Shown here: one piece after another, positions 24,436-32,772 of the stretch
Layout: each line of letters starts with the position of its first letter
Numbering within the stretch: position 1 is the first letter of the stretch
Source: Pseudomonas batumici
Lineage (GTDB): Bacteria > Pseudomonadota > Gammaproteobacteria > Pseudomonadales > Pseudomonadaceae
Reading direction: 5' to 3'
NCBI RefSeq assembly: GCF_000820515.1
Contig: NZ_JXDG01000014.1
Coordinates: 62,001 to 126,000, forward strand
Length of the DNA: 64,000 nucleotides
The notes under the pieces: model-generated
Seen by the model: only the letters and a program-made list of their open reading frames with translations
What the model was told of the DNA's origin: nothing
Databases searched by the model: none
Translations under genes and position numbers: made by a program

Positions 24436-25128
24436 TCAGATCCGGCAGATTTCTTCGTCGCGCAGCGGGCGATATTCCCCCGGAGCCAGCTGTTCATCCA
24501 GCAGCAGCGGTCCCATGGCCTCACGGTGCAGACGCAGGACCTTGTTGTCGAAGTGGCCGAACATGCGCTTTACCTGGTGATAACGGCCTTCGACGATGCT
24601 CAACCGGGCGCGGCGTGGGCCGAGTAACTCCAGCGTGGCGGGCTGGGTGGTGAGATTCTCAAAAGCAAAATACAGGCCACGGGCGAAGGTTTCGGCGTAT
24701 TCGGGGCCGATGAGCTGCTCGGTCTCGACGTAGTAGACCTTGGGCAGTTTGGTCTGCGGCTGGGTCAGCCGGCGCGACCACTGGCCGTCGTTGGTCAGGA
24801 TCATCAGCCCGGTGGTGTTGAAGTCCAGGCGACCGGCGATGTGCAGCTCAGCGGCGTCGGGCTCGTCGATCAGGTCGAGGACGGTGCGGTGCTCCGGGTC
24901 GCGGGTGGCACTGACGCAGCCCTGGGGTTTGTGCAGCATGAAGTAGCGCGGCGGGCGGCCTGCCTGCAGCACTTCCTCATCGACTTCGACCTGGCTGAAT
25001 TCGCGCACTTCATGCTGCGGATCGGCGACGGTCAGGCCATCGACCCGGACCCGTTTTTGCACCAACAAGAGGCGCACCTGCTGGCGGTTGAAGCGGGGCA
25101 GGTTGCTGAGGAAACGGTCAAGGCGCAT
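24436..25128 (-). CDS. rsuA: 16S rRNA pseudouridine-516 synthase
   Basis: This 230-residue enzyme has an N-terminal S4 RNA-binding domain (MRLDRFLSNLPRFNRQQVR) and the catalytic domain with GRLDFNTTGLMILTNDG, whose aspartate is the nucleophile, and RYHQVKRMFGHF. It modifies U516 of 16S rRNA during 30S assembly. The length equals RsuA from other bacteria. RluE/RluF-type activity is less likely. Confidence 0.88.
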   Translation of the reverse strand: MRLDRFLSNLPRFNRQQVRLLLVQKRVRVDGLTVADPQHEVREFSQVEVDEEVLQAGRPPRYFMLHKPQGCVSATRDPEHRTVLDLIDEPDAAELHIAGRLDFNTTGLMILTNDGQWSRRLTQPQTKLPKVYYVETEQLIGPEYAETFARGLYFAFENLTTQPATLELLGPRRARLSIVEGRYHQVKRMFGHFDNKVLRLHREAMGPLLLDEQLAPGEYRPLRDEEICRI

Positions 25129-25166
25129 GGCGGGCTGATCATGGGGACGCGGGCGGGCATTTTACG

Positions 25167-25385
25167 TCATGGCGCCGACGATGGGGCCTGCTTCAATTGC
25201 TCATCCACCTGGGCGCAACGCGGGCACAGGCAGGCCGCGTTGCGCAGTTCCGCGGGCAAGGCTTCGAGCACCGCCCGGTCGATGCTGACGCTGTAGCACC
25301 AGCAGGGTCGGTCGGCGGTACGCGGGTCGGCCAGGGCGCAGTCGTTGCGAGCACCGCAGGCCGGGCAGAGGCTGGGATCATTCAT
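25167..25385 (-). CDS. Cysteine-rich CWC-family protein
   Basis: This 72-residue protein has cysteine pairs CPACG near residue 7 and CLCPRC near residue 55, plus the CWCY motif that names the family; it probably binds zinc. The ATG at 25385 overlaps the end of the cyclase gene by eight bases, suggesting coupled translation. Function unknown. Confidence 0.75.
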   Translation of the reverse strand: MNDPSLCPACGARNDCALADPRTADRPCWCYSVSIDRAVLEALPAELRNAACLCPRCAQVDEQLKQAPSSAP

Positions 25386-26868
25386 CGGCGGATTTCGCCA
25401 GGTCGCTGCAGACGCGGTTGCGTCCGCCCTGTTTGGCACGGTACAACGCCCGGTCGCCCCGGGCCAGCAGGCTGTGCAGGGTGTCGTCGTGTTGCAGCGC
25501 GGTCAGGCCGATGCTGAGGGTCAGTGACAGGCTCTGGTCGTTGTAGCTGTAGCGCTGTTGTGCGACATGCTGGCGAACTTTCTCGGCGATCAGTTGGGCA
25601 TTGGCGCTGTCGGTGTCCTTGAGCAGGACAATGAACTCCTCGCCACCCCAGCGACAAATGATGTCCGATTGGCGCAGACAGCCCTCCAGGTCCCGGGCAA
25701 AACCGCTCAGCACGACATCGCCGGCGAGATGGCCATGGTTGTCGTTGAGTTGCTTGAAGTGATCCAGATCCAGCAGCAGCGCGGTCAGCGGCTTGGGCTC
25801 GCGCTGGGCTTCATGCAGGGCTTGCGCTGCCAGCAGGTCGAAGCCCCGGCGGTTGGGCAGGCCGGTGAGGCTGTCGAGTGTCGCCAGGGCCTGGATCTTT
25901 TGCTGGTAGCGATGGATCACCCGGTTGAGCAGGGCCAGCACGATCAGGGTCACCACCAGGCAGATCAGCAGGTTCAGGTACAGCGACTGGCGAATCCCGC
26001 TGAAGGCGCTGTCTTCACGCTTGTCGACGAACAGGTACCAGTTCAGTTCCGGAATGAAGCGGACGTTGAGGAAGTGCCCCTTGCCGTCCGGCTCCGCGTA
26101 TTCGTAGCTGCCATCCTGGGGCTTGGGCAGTTTCGCCAGCAGGTTCTTCATGCTCGCCAGGTCGTTCAGCGACTGCCCGGCCCGGGCGCCTTCGGGGCCG
26201 CCGTCGGCACCGGTGAGGACCAGGCGGCCGAAGGTGTCGACGAAGTACACGCCGCGCTGATAGCGCTGCTGGTACTTGTCCATCAGCTTGACCACCGCGT
26301 CCACGGTCAAGCCGACACCGGCCGCGCCAATGAAGTGCTCGTTGTAGTCGAAGACCTTGTAATTGATGAAGAACGTCAGGCGGTTGTTGTTGGCGGTGTC
26401 CGGGTCGACGTTGATCTCGTAGGGCGCCTGCATGTCCCGCACGCGGAAATACCAGAAGTCATTGGGATCGTCGTTGCGGATTTTCTTCAGCACGCCCTTG
26501 GCCTGGTAGTAGGTCAGGTTGCTGGCGGAGATGAAGAAGGCAGTGTAGGCGCCGTAGTGGGTCATGACCTCGTTGAGGTAGCGGGTGATCTGCTGCGGGT
26601 CGCGTTCGCCGGCCACCACCCAGTCGCGCATGAAGGTGTCGCGGGCCATCATCGAGGAAATCAGGATCGGCTGGACCAGGTCCTTCTGGATTTCCGAGTA
26701 GACCGTGTCGGAGGTCAGGGGCAGCTCGGTGTTGACGATACCGTCCCGGATCGAGGCGCGGGAGGCGTAGTAGCTGAGCAGCGATGTGGCGAGGAAGCCG
26801 CAGCCCAGCAGGACGATCAATGTCAGGATCAGCGAACGTTGCGAGTAGAGCACTGAGCGAAGCGGCAT
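25378..26868 (-). CDS. Membrane dCache-GGDEF diguanylate cyclase
   Basis: This 496-residue protein has an N-terminal membrane span (about residues 12-33), a periplasmic double-Cache sensor (about 35-290), a second span (about 300-320) and a GGDEF domain. The active site is GGEEF with an I-site RQSD five residues before. It should make c-di-GMP in response to a periplasmic ligand, probably an amino or organic acid. The start MPLRSVLYSQRS puts the first span at the N-terminus; the longer frame adds 73 unlikely residues. Confidence 0.88.
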   Translation of the reverse strand: MPLRSVLYSQRSLILTLIVLLGCGFLATSLLSYYASRASIRDGIVNTELPLTSDTVYSEIQKDLVQPILISSMMARDTFMRDWVVAGERDPQQITRYLNEVMTHYGAYTAFFISASNLTYYQAKGVLKKIRNDDPNDFWYFRVRDMQAPYEINVDPDTANNNRLTFFINYKVFDYNEHFIGAAGVGLTVDAVVKLMDKYQQRYQRGVYFVDTFGRLVLTGADGGPEGARAGQSLNDLASMKNLLAKLPKPQDGSYEYAEPDGKGHFLNVRFIPELNWYLFVDKREDSAFSGIRQSLYLNLLICLVVTLIVLALLNRVIHRYQQKIQALATLDSLTGLPNRRGFDLLAAQALHEAQREPKPLTALLLDLDHFKQLNDNHGHLAGDVVLSGFARDLEGCLRQSDIICRWGGEEFIVLLKDTDSANAQLIAEKVRQHVAQQRYSYNDQSLSLTLSIGLTALQHDDTLHSLLARGDRALYRAKQGGRNRVCSDLAKSADE

Positions 26869-27037
26869 GACGATTCCGTAGGCGGGTTCCCGATGGAGGC
26901 ATTCTAGTGGCGCGGATAAAAAATGCCCGTACATTTTGCAGAGACTGTGGGCGCCACCCCGGCTTGCTGCTGGGGGCCGTCCAGGGTGGCCATCGGGTAT
27001 TACCGTCCTTGACGGCCCCACCGGGGAATCATTGCCA

Positions 27038-28555
27038 TCAATGAGCCTTGTCTTCTCGCCCGCGGAGCACCTTGTTGGGCATCGCAATCGCTGCTGCCAG
27101 TCCCAGCAGGGCCACGGCGGCGCTGATCAGCAGCAGATGCCGGAAGGTCAGCTGCAGCTCCCCTCGCAGGGCATCGCGCGCCGGGCCGTCGGCGCTATTC
27201 AGGCCTTCGAGCAGGGCATTGCCCGAAGTGCCTTCGGCGACCATCGAGGCATCGGCCAGGTGGGTCAGGCTGGAGTCCTGCAACAGCGCCAGCAGCAACG
27301 CCGACATCAGCGCCACGCCCACCGCGCCGCCGAGGGAGCGGAACAGGTTGGTGGTGCTGGTGGCGACGCCGATATCGCGCTGTTCCACAGAGTTCTGCGT
27401 GCCCACCAGCGAGGTCGGGAACTGCAGGCCGCCGGCGATCCCGCTCACCCACATGAACAGACTGCTGAGCAGCACCGCCTGGGGCGGGGTGAATGCCATG
27501 CCGAGGATAGTCAGGGGCATCAGCAGCGCACCGGTCAGGATCATCGGTTTGTAGTAGCCGGTCACCGAGGTCATCCGTCCGGCAAAGTAGGCGCCCATGG
27601 GCAGCCCCATCACCAGCGGCAGCAGGTGCAGGGCCGCGCTGTCGGCGCCGGCACCGGTCACGCTCTGGAAGCGCAGGGGCATCAGCACGGTGAGGGAGAT
27701 CGCCTGGAAGCTGGTGAAGAAGATCGTGCACCAGCACAGCAGGGCGTTGCGGTTGAGGAACAGGTGCATCGGCAGCAGGGGTTCCAGCGTGCGCCGTTCA
27801 TGCAGGACAAACAGCAGCAGGGCGATGACCGCCGTGATCAGCAATCCCAGCACCTGGCTGTCGTTCCAGCGGTGGCCCTGGCCGACTTCGGTGATGCCCA
27901 GCAGCAGGGCGGTCAGGCCGATGATCATCAGCACGGTACCGAGGTAATCGATGATCGGCTTGCGCTGCGGTATCGGCAGGCCGACCAGCGTGCGCTGGGC
28001 CACCAGCCAGGCGCCGAGGCCCAGCGGCAGGTTGATCAGGAAGACCCAGCGCCACGACAGGTACTCGGTCATGTAGCCGCCCAGTACCGGCCCGGCCACG
28101 CTCGCCACCGCGTACATGCTGCTGAAGTAGCCCTGGTAACGGCCGCGTTCGCGGGGTGGGATGATGTCGCCGATGATCGCCTGGCTGACCGAGATCATGC
28201 CGCCGGCACCGATGCCCTGGATGATCCGCGCCAGCACCAGTTGCTCCATGCTCTGGGCCATGCCGCAGAACAGCGAGGCGAGGGTGAACAGGCCCATGCC
28301 GAACAGCATCAGCCGACGTCGACCGTAGAGGTCGCCGAGCTTGCCGTAGATCGGCACGGCCACGGTCATGGCCACCATGTAGCCGGAAATCACCCAGGCC
28401 AGCAGGCCGACGTCCTTGAATTGGGCGGAGATGGCGGGAATCGACACGGCGACAATGGTCTGGTCCAGCGCACCGAGGAAAATCGCCAGCATCAAGGCGA
28501 TCAGGATGCTACGAATCGCCGGCTTCGTTTGGCCGGGCTGATGGAGATTGGTCAC
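27038..28555 (-). CDS. MFS multidrug transporter, DHA2/EmrB family
   Basis: This 505-residue protein has fourteen membrane segments, with the DHA2 signature GALDQTIVAVSIPAI in the first span, GKLGDLYGRRR between spans 2 and 3, and the motif-C region GPVLGGYMTEYLSWRWVF. It is probably a proton-driven drug exporter. No membrane-fusion partner is adjacent. A LysR gene lies upstream on the same strand, separated by a small ORF. Confidence 0.9.
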   Translation of the reverse strand: MTNLHQPGQTKPAIRSILIALMLAIFLGALDQTIVAVSIPAISAQFKDVGLLAWVISGYMVAMTVAVPIYGKLGDLYGRRRLMLFGMGLFTLASLFCGMAQSMEQLVLARIIQGIGAGGMISVSQAIIGDIIPPRERGRYQGYFSSMYAVASVAGPVLGGYMTEYLSWRWVFLINLPLGLGAWLVAQRTLVGLPIPQRKPIIDYLGTVLMIIGLTALLLGITEVGQGHRWNDSQVLGLLITAVIALLLFVLHERRTLEPLLPMHLFLNRNALLCWCTIFFTSFQAISLTVLMPLRFQSVTGAGADSAALHLLPLVMGLPMGAYFAGRMTSVTGYYKPMILTGALLMPLTILGMAFTPPQAVLLSSLFMWVSGIAGGLQFPTSLVGTQNSVEQRDIGVATSTTNLFRSLGGAVGVALMSALLLALLQDSSLTHLADASMVAEGTSGNALLEGLNSADGPARDALRGELQLTFRHLLLISAAVALLGLAAAIAMPNKVLRGREDKAH

Positions 28556-28667
28556 GGTCGAACCTGCAAGCAGTGGTTGACCCGCCCACCAGGCCAGTGC
28601 GCGGGGATGCTTGTCAGTGTACTCGATAGCCTGCTATTCGATAGCCTCATAAGTAAGGCTTACAGCG

Positions 28668-28844
28668 TCATCTCAACGCATTCAGGCTGGCCGTGTGCGG
28701 TACGCAGTGTTCCATCTGGCAAGTGGAGACCACCCGTGGCGTTTGCCGTATCTGCTCCACTCGCCAAGCCGCGACGGTGTAGAGCGCTGCCACTGCGGTG
28801 ATAGCCAGCACGAAGGCACAGTTTCTTGTTTTTAGAATGTTCAT
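28668..28844 (-). CDS. Small 58-residue membrane or secreted protein
   Basis: The ORF begins MNILKTRNCAFVLAITAVAA, with a hydrophobic segment at about residues 9-26, then a basic stretch and a C-terminal part with two cysteines spaced by four residues (CQMEHC). A GAGGT lies ten bases before the ATG. It could be anchored or exported. The gap otherwise has no gene. I do not recognise a family. Confidence 0.5.
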   Translation of the reverse strand: MNILKTRNCAFVLAITAVAALYTVAAWRVEQIRQTPRVVSTCQMEHCVPHTASLNALR

Positions 28845-28976
28845 GCGCTTGACCTCTGACTCTGCCGAACTCAGTTCGCTGGAGGGTACTGATTCAAGCC
28901 TAGGTCAGTTGTCGCGAGTTGCCAGTGACGCCAGTCGTATCGTTGAGGGCTGTTCAGCCGAGAGACCGGCCAGTCC

Positions 28977-29882
28977 TCATAAGCCCTCATCCCATAGCGG
29001 TACTTCGGGAAAGCGCTCCACCAGGAAGTCCAGCATGCTGCGCAGCGTGGTCGGCATGTGCTTGCGCGAGGCGTAGACCGCATACATGTTCATCGGCATC
29101 GGTTCGGCCCCGGACAGCAGGCGCACCAGTTCGCCACGCTTGATATAGACCCCGGCCTGGTAGGTGGGCAGCATCGAGATGCCGGCCCCGGCGATCACCG
29201 CCTGCATCAGGGTACCGGCCTCGTTGGCGCTGATATTGCCCTGCACCGGCACTGAAACCGGTTCGCCATCCTGCTCGAAATGCCAGAGGCTCTTGCCGAA
29301 GTAGGAGTGGGTCAGGCAATTGTGCCGGCTCAGTTCTTCCACCTTCTGCGGCGCCGGATGTTCGCGCAGGTAGGCCGGGGAAGCGCAGATCACCGAACGA
29401 CAGACGGTCAGCCGCCGGGCGATCAGGTTCGGGTCCAGGTCGTTGCTGGTGCGGATCGCCAGGTCGATGCGCTCGTCCACCAGGTTCACCGTGCGGTCGA
29501 TCATCTGCAGGTCGACGCTGACGCCCGGGTAGCGCTTGACGTACTCGGCCATGGCGTTGGCCAGTTGCGACAGGCCGAAGGAGGTACTGACGCTGATCCG
29601 CAGCAGCCCACGTGGCGCCTCGTCCGGTGCGCTGACGGCGGCCTGCAGGTCCGCCGACAGCTCCAGCATCTGGCGGCAGCGCGGCAGGGTTTCGTTGCCG
29701 GCGGCGGTCAGGCTCAGCTTGCGGGTGGTACGGTGCATCAGCCGGGCGCCGACCCAGTCCTCCAGTTCCGCGAGGTAACGCGACACCACGGGGCGCGACA
29801 GGTCCAGATGGTCGGCCGCCGCCGACTGGCTGCCCAGGTCGACCACCGTGACGAAGACCCGCATTGCCGTAAGACGATCCAT
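28977..29882 (-). CDS. LysR-family regulator
   Basis: This 301-residue regulator begins MDRLTAMRVFVTVVDLGSQS, typical of the CrgA/PA-type subgroup, with the helix-turn-helix near residues 18-45 and an effector-binding domain. It is divergent from the MBL-fold gene 112 bp away, its likely target. Confidence 0.87.
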   Translation of the reverse strand: MDRLTAMRVFVTVVDLGSQSAAADHLDLSRPVVSRYLAELEDWVGARLMHRTTRKLSLTAAGNETLPRCRQMLELSADLQAAVSAPDEAPRGLLRISVSTSFGLSQLANAMAEYVKRYPGVSVDLQMIDRTVNLVDERIDLAIRTSNDLDPNLIARRLTVCRSVICASPAYLREHPAPQKVEELSRHNCLTHSYFGKSLWHFEQDGEPVSVPVQGNISANEAGTLMQAVIAGAGISMLPTYQAGVYIKRGELVRLLSGAEPMPMNMYAVYASRKHMPTTLRSMLDFLVERFPEVPLWDEGL

Positions 29883-29994
29883 GATTTGCCCACTTTCAGA
29901 AACAAACTATGTCCCAGCATCGCATTTTTTGTATCGGATCGGGCAACTAAGCTCTGTTCACTGCCATCACGGCCAACAGATCACGGAGCGGTAC

Positions 29995-30879
29995 ATGATC
30001 GGATTCTCTTTGTTTCGTCGCCTCTTGCTCGCCAGCGCCACCCTGGGCTTTGTCGCCCACGCGGCGGCGGCTCAGCCGGCCTTGAGCCTGGATGTCTACA
30101 ATCCTGGCACTTCGGCGATTTTCCCGGTGAGTTCGGTGCTGGTCAGCGGCGAGAAGGAGGCGATCCTGGTGGATGCCCAGTTCGGCAAATCCCAGGCCGA
30201 GCAACTGGTGGAAAAAATCCGCGCCAGCGGCAAGCAACTGACCACCATCTACATCAGCCATGGCGACCCGGACTATTACTTCGGCCTGGACACCCTGACC
30301 ACTGCCTTCCCCAAGGCCAAGGTGCTGGCGTCCGCACCGACCGTGGCGCACATCAAGGCCACCGTCGACGGCAAGCTGGCGTTCTGGGGGCCGAAAATGG
30401 GCGCCGACGTTCCGTCGCACACGGTGGTACCGCAGGTGCTCAAGGGCGATCACCTGACGCTGGAAGGGCGTGAGTTGAAGATTGTCGGTTTGAACAGCGA
30501 GCAGCCGGATCGCACCTTTGTCTGGATTCCGTCGATCAAGGCGGTGGTGGGTGGTGTCGTGGTGGCGGAAAACATCCATGTGTGGATGGCCGATACCCAG
30601 ACCCCGCAGTCCCATCAGGCCTGGCTGGCAACGCTGCAACGCATCCAGGCGCTGAAACCCGAGACCCTGGTGCCGGGTCATTTCCTCGGCGACAGCTCGC
30701 GCTCCCTCGCGGCGGTGCAATTTACCGCGGACTACATCAAGGCCTTCGACGAAGAAACCGCCAAGGCCAAGGACTCCGCCGAACTGATCGCGGCGATGAA
30801 CAAGCGTTACCCGAACCTGGGCGAAGCGGCGTCCCTGGAGCTCAGCGCCAAGGTCGCCAAGGGCGAGATGAAGTGGTGA
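29995..30879 (+). CDS. Exported MBL-fold protein with altered metal site
   Basis: This 294-residue protein has a signal peptide (about residues 1-26, AHAAAA) and a metallo-beta-lactamase fold. The canonical HxHxDH motif is replaced at residues 89-94 by H-G-D-P-D-Y, so the second and last histidines are missing; a later VPGHFLGD supplies one histidine. It may bind metal differently or be non-hydrolytic. The start selected follows GGAGCGGTAC. It is divergent from the LysR gene and followed by an NmrA-like gene. Confidence 0.8.
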   Translation: MIGFSLFRRLLLASATLGFVAHAAAAQPALSLDVYNPGTSAIFPVSSVLVSGEKEAILVDAQFGKSQAEQLVEKIRASGKQLTTIYISHGDPDYYFGLDTLTTAFPKAKVLASAPTVAHIKATVDGKLAFWGPKMGADVPSHTVVPQVLKGDHLTLEGRELKIVGLNSEQPDRTFVWIPSIKAVVGGVVVAENIHVWMADTQTPQSHQAWLATLQRIQALKPETLVPGHFLGDSSRSLAAVQFTADYIKAFDEETAKAKDSAELIAAMNKRYPNLGEAASLELSAKVAKGEMKW

Positions 30880-30986
30880 GTTCGCTCGATCGCTGATTGA
30901 AAATTTCTGTAGATCGGCCTTCCGGCTCCCGGAGCGGGAAGGCCCCCTCGACGCCTAGCGTCATTCGATTGGAACTGGAGAGTGTC

Positions 30987-31601
30987 ATGAGCAAGATTGC
31001 AATCATTGGTGCCACCGGTCGTGCCGGTAGCCAGTTGCTGGAAGAAGCCCTGCGTCGCGGCCACAGCGTGACCGCCATCGCCCGTAACCCGGCGAAGATC
31101 GGCGCTCGTGCCGGTGTCGTGAGCAAGGCGGTCGATGCGTTGGATGCGGCGGCGCTGGAAGCGGCGGTTGCCGGTCACGATGTGGTGATCAGCGCCGCGC
31201 ATTTCTCTACCCTGCCGGCGGCGGCGGTGATCGGTCCGGTGAAGAAGGCCGGTGTCAAACGCCTGCTGGTGGTCGGTGGTGCCGGCTCGCTGTTGTTGCC
31301 TGGTGGCGGTCGGGTGATCGACAGCCCGGACTTTCCTGCGGAGTACAAGGCCGAGGCCGGCGCCGGCGCGGAGTTCCTCGCGGTCTTGCGTGAGGAAAAG
31401 GACCTCGACTGGAGTTTCCTTTCGCCTTCGGCGGAGTTTGTCGAAGGTGAGCGTACCGGGCACTTCCGCCTGGGCAAGGATGACCTGCTGGTGAGTGCCG
31501 AAGGTCGCAGCTGGATCACCTTCGCCGACTACGCCATCGCCTTGCTGGATGAGGTCGAGAAGCCCGCGCATTCGCGTCAGCGGTTTGCAGTCGGGTACTG
31601 A
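30987..31601 (+). CDS. NAD(P)H-binding protein, NmrA/YwnB-like
   Basis: This 204-residue Rossmann protein starts MSKIAIIGATGRAGSQLLEEA, with the dinucleotide motif GATGRAG, and has the VVGGAGSLLL and LSPSAEF segments of the atypical SDR group. A GGAG lies eight bases before the ATG. A hairpin (30916-30923 with 30937-30944) without T-tract lies between it and the MBL gene. It may be an oxidoreductase or a redox sensor. Confidence 0.85.
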   Translation: MSKIAIIGATGRAGSQLLEEALRRGHSVTAIARNPAKIGARAGVVSKAVDALDAAALEAAVAGHDVVISAAHFSTLPAAAVIGPVKKAGVKRLLVVGGAGSLLLPGGGRVIDSPDFPAEYKAEAGAGAEFLAVLREEKDLDWSFLSPSAEFVEGERTGHFRLGKDDLLVSAEGRSWITFADYAIALLDEVEKPAHSRQRFAVGY

Positions 31602-31634
31602 GGCCTTGGCGACACCTTTTGGTATCGCCGTGCC

Positions 31635-31726
31635 CCTGTAGGAGCCAGCTTGCTGGCGATGAACGATAACGCGGTCTGTCTGAGACACCGCAGCGTCTGC
31701 ATCGCCAGCAAGCTGGCTCCTACAGG
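31635..31726. repeat. REPIN 3 (perfect 26-bp arms)
   Basis: The arms 31635-31660 and 31701-31726 are perfect complements across a 40-bp loop. It is the least degraded REPIN in the window. Confidence 0.9.
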
Positions 31727-31745
31727 TCTTGTTGTGTTCTGACGA

Positions 31746-32630
31746 TCAAACCCGCTCCGCCGCCTGCGCCACCAACCACTCCATCAATTCCCGCAACTGC
31801 GGCGCCGTCCCGGCCCGTTCCGGGTAGACCAGGTAATACGCCTGCCCGGTGCGCACCCGCAAATCGAACGGCATGACCAGCCGCCCGGCGCTCAGGTCTT
31901 CGCCGATCAATGACCAATCGCCAATCGCCACCCCGGTGCCCTGGGATGCCACGGTCATCGCCAGGTCCAGGGTGTCGAAATGCTGCCCCTTGCCGATATT
32001 GCTCACCCGCGCGCCGGCCACCTTGAGCCAGGCTTCCCAGTCCCGCTGGTCGCGGGTGGGGTGCAGGAGCATGTGCTGCTCAAGGTCGGCAAAGCTGTTC
32101 AGCGGTACCGGGCCCGCCAGCAGTTGCGGTGAGCACACCGGCGTCAGCTGTTCGTCGAACAGATGGTGAGACGCCACCGCCGGCCCCGGCGCCGCGCCAT
32201 AGACCACGGCGGCATCGAATTCCTCCCGGCGGAAGTCCACCGCATGCTGCACCGTGGTGGTCAGCTCCACCGGCACGTCCGGGCGTTCCTTCTGCCATTG
32301 CAACAGACGGGGCAGCAGCCAGCGCATCATGCAGGTCGGCGCCTTGAGTTGCAGGGCCTCGCGCCGGGTGCCGACCTGATCCACCGCCTCGTCGATCAGG
32401 TTGAACACCTGCTGGATCCGCGGAAACAGCTCACGGCCCTGGGCGGTCAGGCTCAGGCCACGTGCCTGGCGCTGGAACAGCGCATAACCCAGGTGGCTCT
32501 CCAGCCCGGCGATCTGTCGGCTCACCGCCCCCTGGGTGATGTGCAGCAGCTCGGCCGCGCGGGTGAAGTTGCAGCACTGGGCCGTGACCAGAAAGGTATG
32601 CAGGGCGGGCAGCGGTGGAAGACGTTTCAT
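31746..32630 (-). CDS. LysR-family regulator (GcvA-like), divergent from aruI
   Basis: This 294-residue regulator begins MKRLPPLPALHTFLVTAQCC, the GcvA-type start, with helix-turn-helix near residues 22-48 (RAAELLHITQGAVSRQIAG). The longer frame is rejected because its extra 57 residues cross the intergenic promoter. It is divergent from the decarboxylase gene and likely controls it. Confidence 0.87.
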   Translation of the reverse strand: MKRLPPLPALHTFLVTAQCCNFTRAAELLHITQGAVSRQIAGLESHLGYALFQRQARGLSLTAQGRELFPRIQQVFNLIDEAVDQVGTRREALQLKAPTCMMRWLLPRLLQWQKERPDVPVELTTTVQHAVDFRREEFDAAVVYGAAPGPAVASHHLFDEQLTPVCSPQLLAGPVPLNSFADLEQHMLLHPTRDQRDWEAWLKVAGARVSNIGKGQHFDTLDLAMTVASQGTGVAIGDWSLIGEDLSAGRLVMPFDLRVRTGQAYYLVYPERAGTAPQLRELMEWLVAQAAERV

Positions 32631-32772
32631 GGCGGGACAGCTCAGGCATGACGACAGGACATGCCTAGTATGACTATTTTTGCCTTGTGCCCGCCATCGG
32701 CCAAACGCTCCAATAACCTCATCGCTGTGCTCATCGGCAGCACGGCTTATACGAACAAGAAGGACGGAACAG

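Noticed and set aside
26936-28801. A 621-codon open frame opposite the DHA2 transporter
   Set aside because: Gln/His/Arg-rich antisense shadow of a well supported membrane protein.
30916-30944. GGCCTTCC/GGAAGGCC hairpin as a terminator between MBL and NmrA-like genes
   Set aside because: No T-tract follows, so it cannot be called an intrinsic terminator.
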